Origin: JANSYA01 sp965243385
Lineage (GTDB): Bacteria > Spirochaetota > Leptospiria > Leptospirales > Leptonemataceae
Length of the DNA: 64,000 nt
Assembly (NCBI GenBank): GCA_965243385.1
Contig: CBDEUV010000002.1
Location: 5,146,001 to 5,210,000 of the forward strand
Direction of reading: 5' to 3'
The notes below the pieces were generated by a model, which had not been told where the DNA came from, did not search any database, and saw only the letters and a program-made list of their open reading frames with translations. The translations under genes were made by a program, and so were the position numbers. This document shows positions 63,264 to 64,000 of this stretch, piece after piece. Each line of letters opens with the position of its first letter. Within the stretch, counting starts at the first letter, position 1.

Positions 63264-64000
63264 TCAGAGCGTTTGCTGCGGCTCTTGCAGAGGCAAGGCG
63301 CACGCCGGAAAAAATTCTTCCGAGATCGCGGCGCCGCGCGCCCAGGATTCCCGCCCCCGTCGAATTTCTCGATAGCCGGTTTCTTCTAATAATACGCTTT
63401 GATACGCGTAGAGATAGCAACGGCGCTGCAGATACTTGCTTGAGCGTTCCTGCTCGGTCAGTTTGCGGGCCGCGCAGATCCGCCGTCCAAAGCGTTGCAA
63501 ATTCGAAAGCGATGCCCGGGACTTCTGCATCCCGGCGAAGATCGCTTTCCAGGAAGAACCGAGGCCGAACAGCACGCCGTCCGCGGAATCAGAATGCATC
63601 GCCTGCAATTCAGCGATGGCGTCCTGTGTAAAGACCTGCCGCCGAATCAGTTTTCGGCAGCGATCGAAATCCGTTCGGGCGTCCGCCGCGCCGAAAGGAA
63701 AACAAGCGGGCAGTTCTGCATCGTTTTGCAGACGCTGGAAGGCGCTGTTCATACCCAGCGGCAGGCTGATCGACCGAACGCCCTCAGCATCGCCCGCGCC
63801 GGTCGCGTGCGCTTCCGATTCTGAGAGCGGCATCGCCACGGCGAACTGCACGCTGGCTCCGCCGGTTTCCAGCACGGCATGGTCTACGCTCCCGTGAATT
63901 TCGCGCATGGCCAGCCAGGCCAGCCGACCTTCATCGGCGCCGCTGAGAGTCCGGGCCGCTGGCCGCTGTTCGGCGCCGGTCTCCGGCCAGCCGGACGCGG
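63264..64000 (-). CDS. Apyrase-like (GDA1/CD39) nucleotide phosphatase, N-terminus cut by window edge
   Basis: The frame is open to the right edge, so only the last 245 residues are seen. LSGADEGRLAWLAMREIHG followed by VLETGGASVQFAVAMP matches apyrase-conserved regions 3 and 4 of the GDA1/CD39 family (compare the SGxEEGxxxW and DLGGASTQI patterns). These enzymes remove phosphates from NTPs and NDPs, usually outside the cytoplasm. The GGAS spelling favours this family over Ppx/GppA, which has GGGST. The C-terminal part (CRKLIRRQVFTQDAI, GLGSSWKAIF) is consistent. The N-terminal signal, if any, lies outside the window. Confidence 0.6.
   Translation of the reverse strand, partial: ASGWPETGAEQRPAARTLSGADEGRLAWLAMREIHGSVDHAVLETGGASVQFAVAMPLSESEAHATGAGDAEGVRSISLPLGMNSAFQRLQNDAELPACFPFGAADARTDFDRCRKLIRRQVFTQDAIAELQAMHSDSADGVLFGLGSSWKAIFAGMQKSRASLSNLQRFGRRICAARKLTEQERSSKYLQRRCYLYAYQSVLLEETGYREIRRGRESWARGAAISEEFFPACALPLQEPQQTL

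Overview
The window is GC-rich, gene-dense bacterial DNA with about 40 genes on both strands, one tRNA and no non-coding gap above roughly 300 bases. My best guess for the host is a high-GC member of the Leptospirales (Spirochaetes). Reasons: a 4875-residue secreted protein resembling, from memory, the 'longest' proteins of Leptospira (TIGR04388-type); an AraC regulator built into the membrane; many lipoproteins with loose lipoboxes; and a serine/threonine kinase fused to an ATPase and a nucleotide cyclase. No rRNA or other marker gene is present, so this placement is inference.

Layout. 1-3.4 kb: the start of an acyltransferase (cut by the edge), a 7-TM AraC regulator and a membrane fatty-acid/sterol hydroxylase. 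3.7-20.4 kb: a TPM-domain exported protein and a small membrane protein converge on the giant gene, which is read on the minus strand and is translationally coupled to an upstream secreted protein. 20.6-27.6 kb: a PstS-like protein, a small membrane protein, a sodium:solute symporter, an AraC regulator, an SDR, a LOG-domain lipoprotein and a MORN lipoprotein. 27.8-33.6 kb: a small acidic exported protein, an organophosphate (OPA-type) transporter, deoxyribose-phosphate aldolase, and a pair of aldehyde dehydrogenases of which the second lacks the catalytic half.

34-43.4 kb is the most unusual part: four tightly packed genes for exported proteins (pseudo-phospholipase D with lamin-tail domains, a second lamin-tail protein, an outer-membrane beta-barrel, and an intact phospholipase-D-superfamily enzyme with a lamin-tail domain). 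A DUF1566 lipoprotein and a Tat-exported PhoX-type phosphatase follow. 45.9-53.5 kb is signalling: a hybrid histidine kinase with a REC-STAS regulator, an OlsB-like acyltransferase, and a PhoR/PhoB pair with a good Pho-box match in front of phoB. 53.7-64 kb: tRNA-Gly, an exported protein, glucose-6-phosphate isomerase, a DUF4336-like protein, a PH-like membrane protein, the 1836-residue kinase-ATPase-cyclase, and an apyrase-like (GDA1/CD39) protein cut by the window end.

A theme links many genes: phosphate and nucleic-acid scavenging. PLD-type enzymes and a porin could act on DNA outside the cell, phosphatase and apyrase-like enzymes would release phosphate, an OPA transporter could bring in sugar phosphates, DeoC plus aldehyde dehydrogenase would consume deoxyribose-5-phosphate, and PhoBR would sense phosphate. 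This is a hypothesis from gene content; only the individual domain calls are directly supported.
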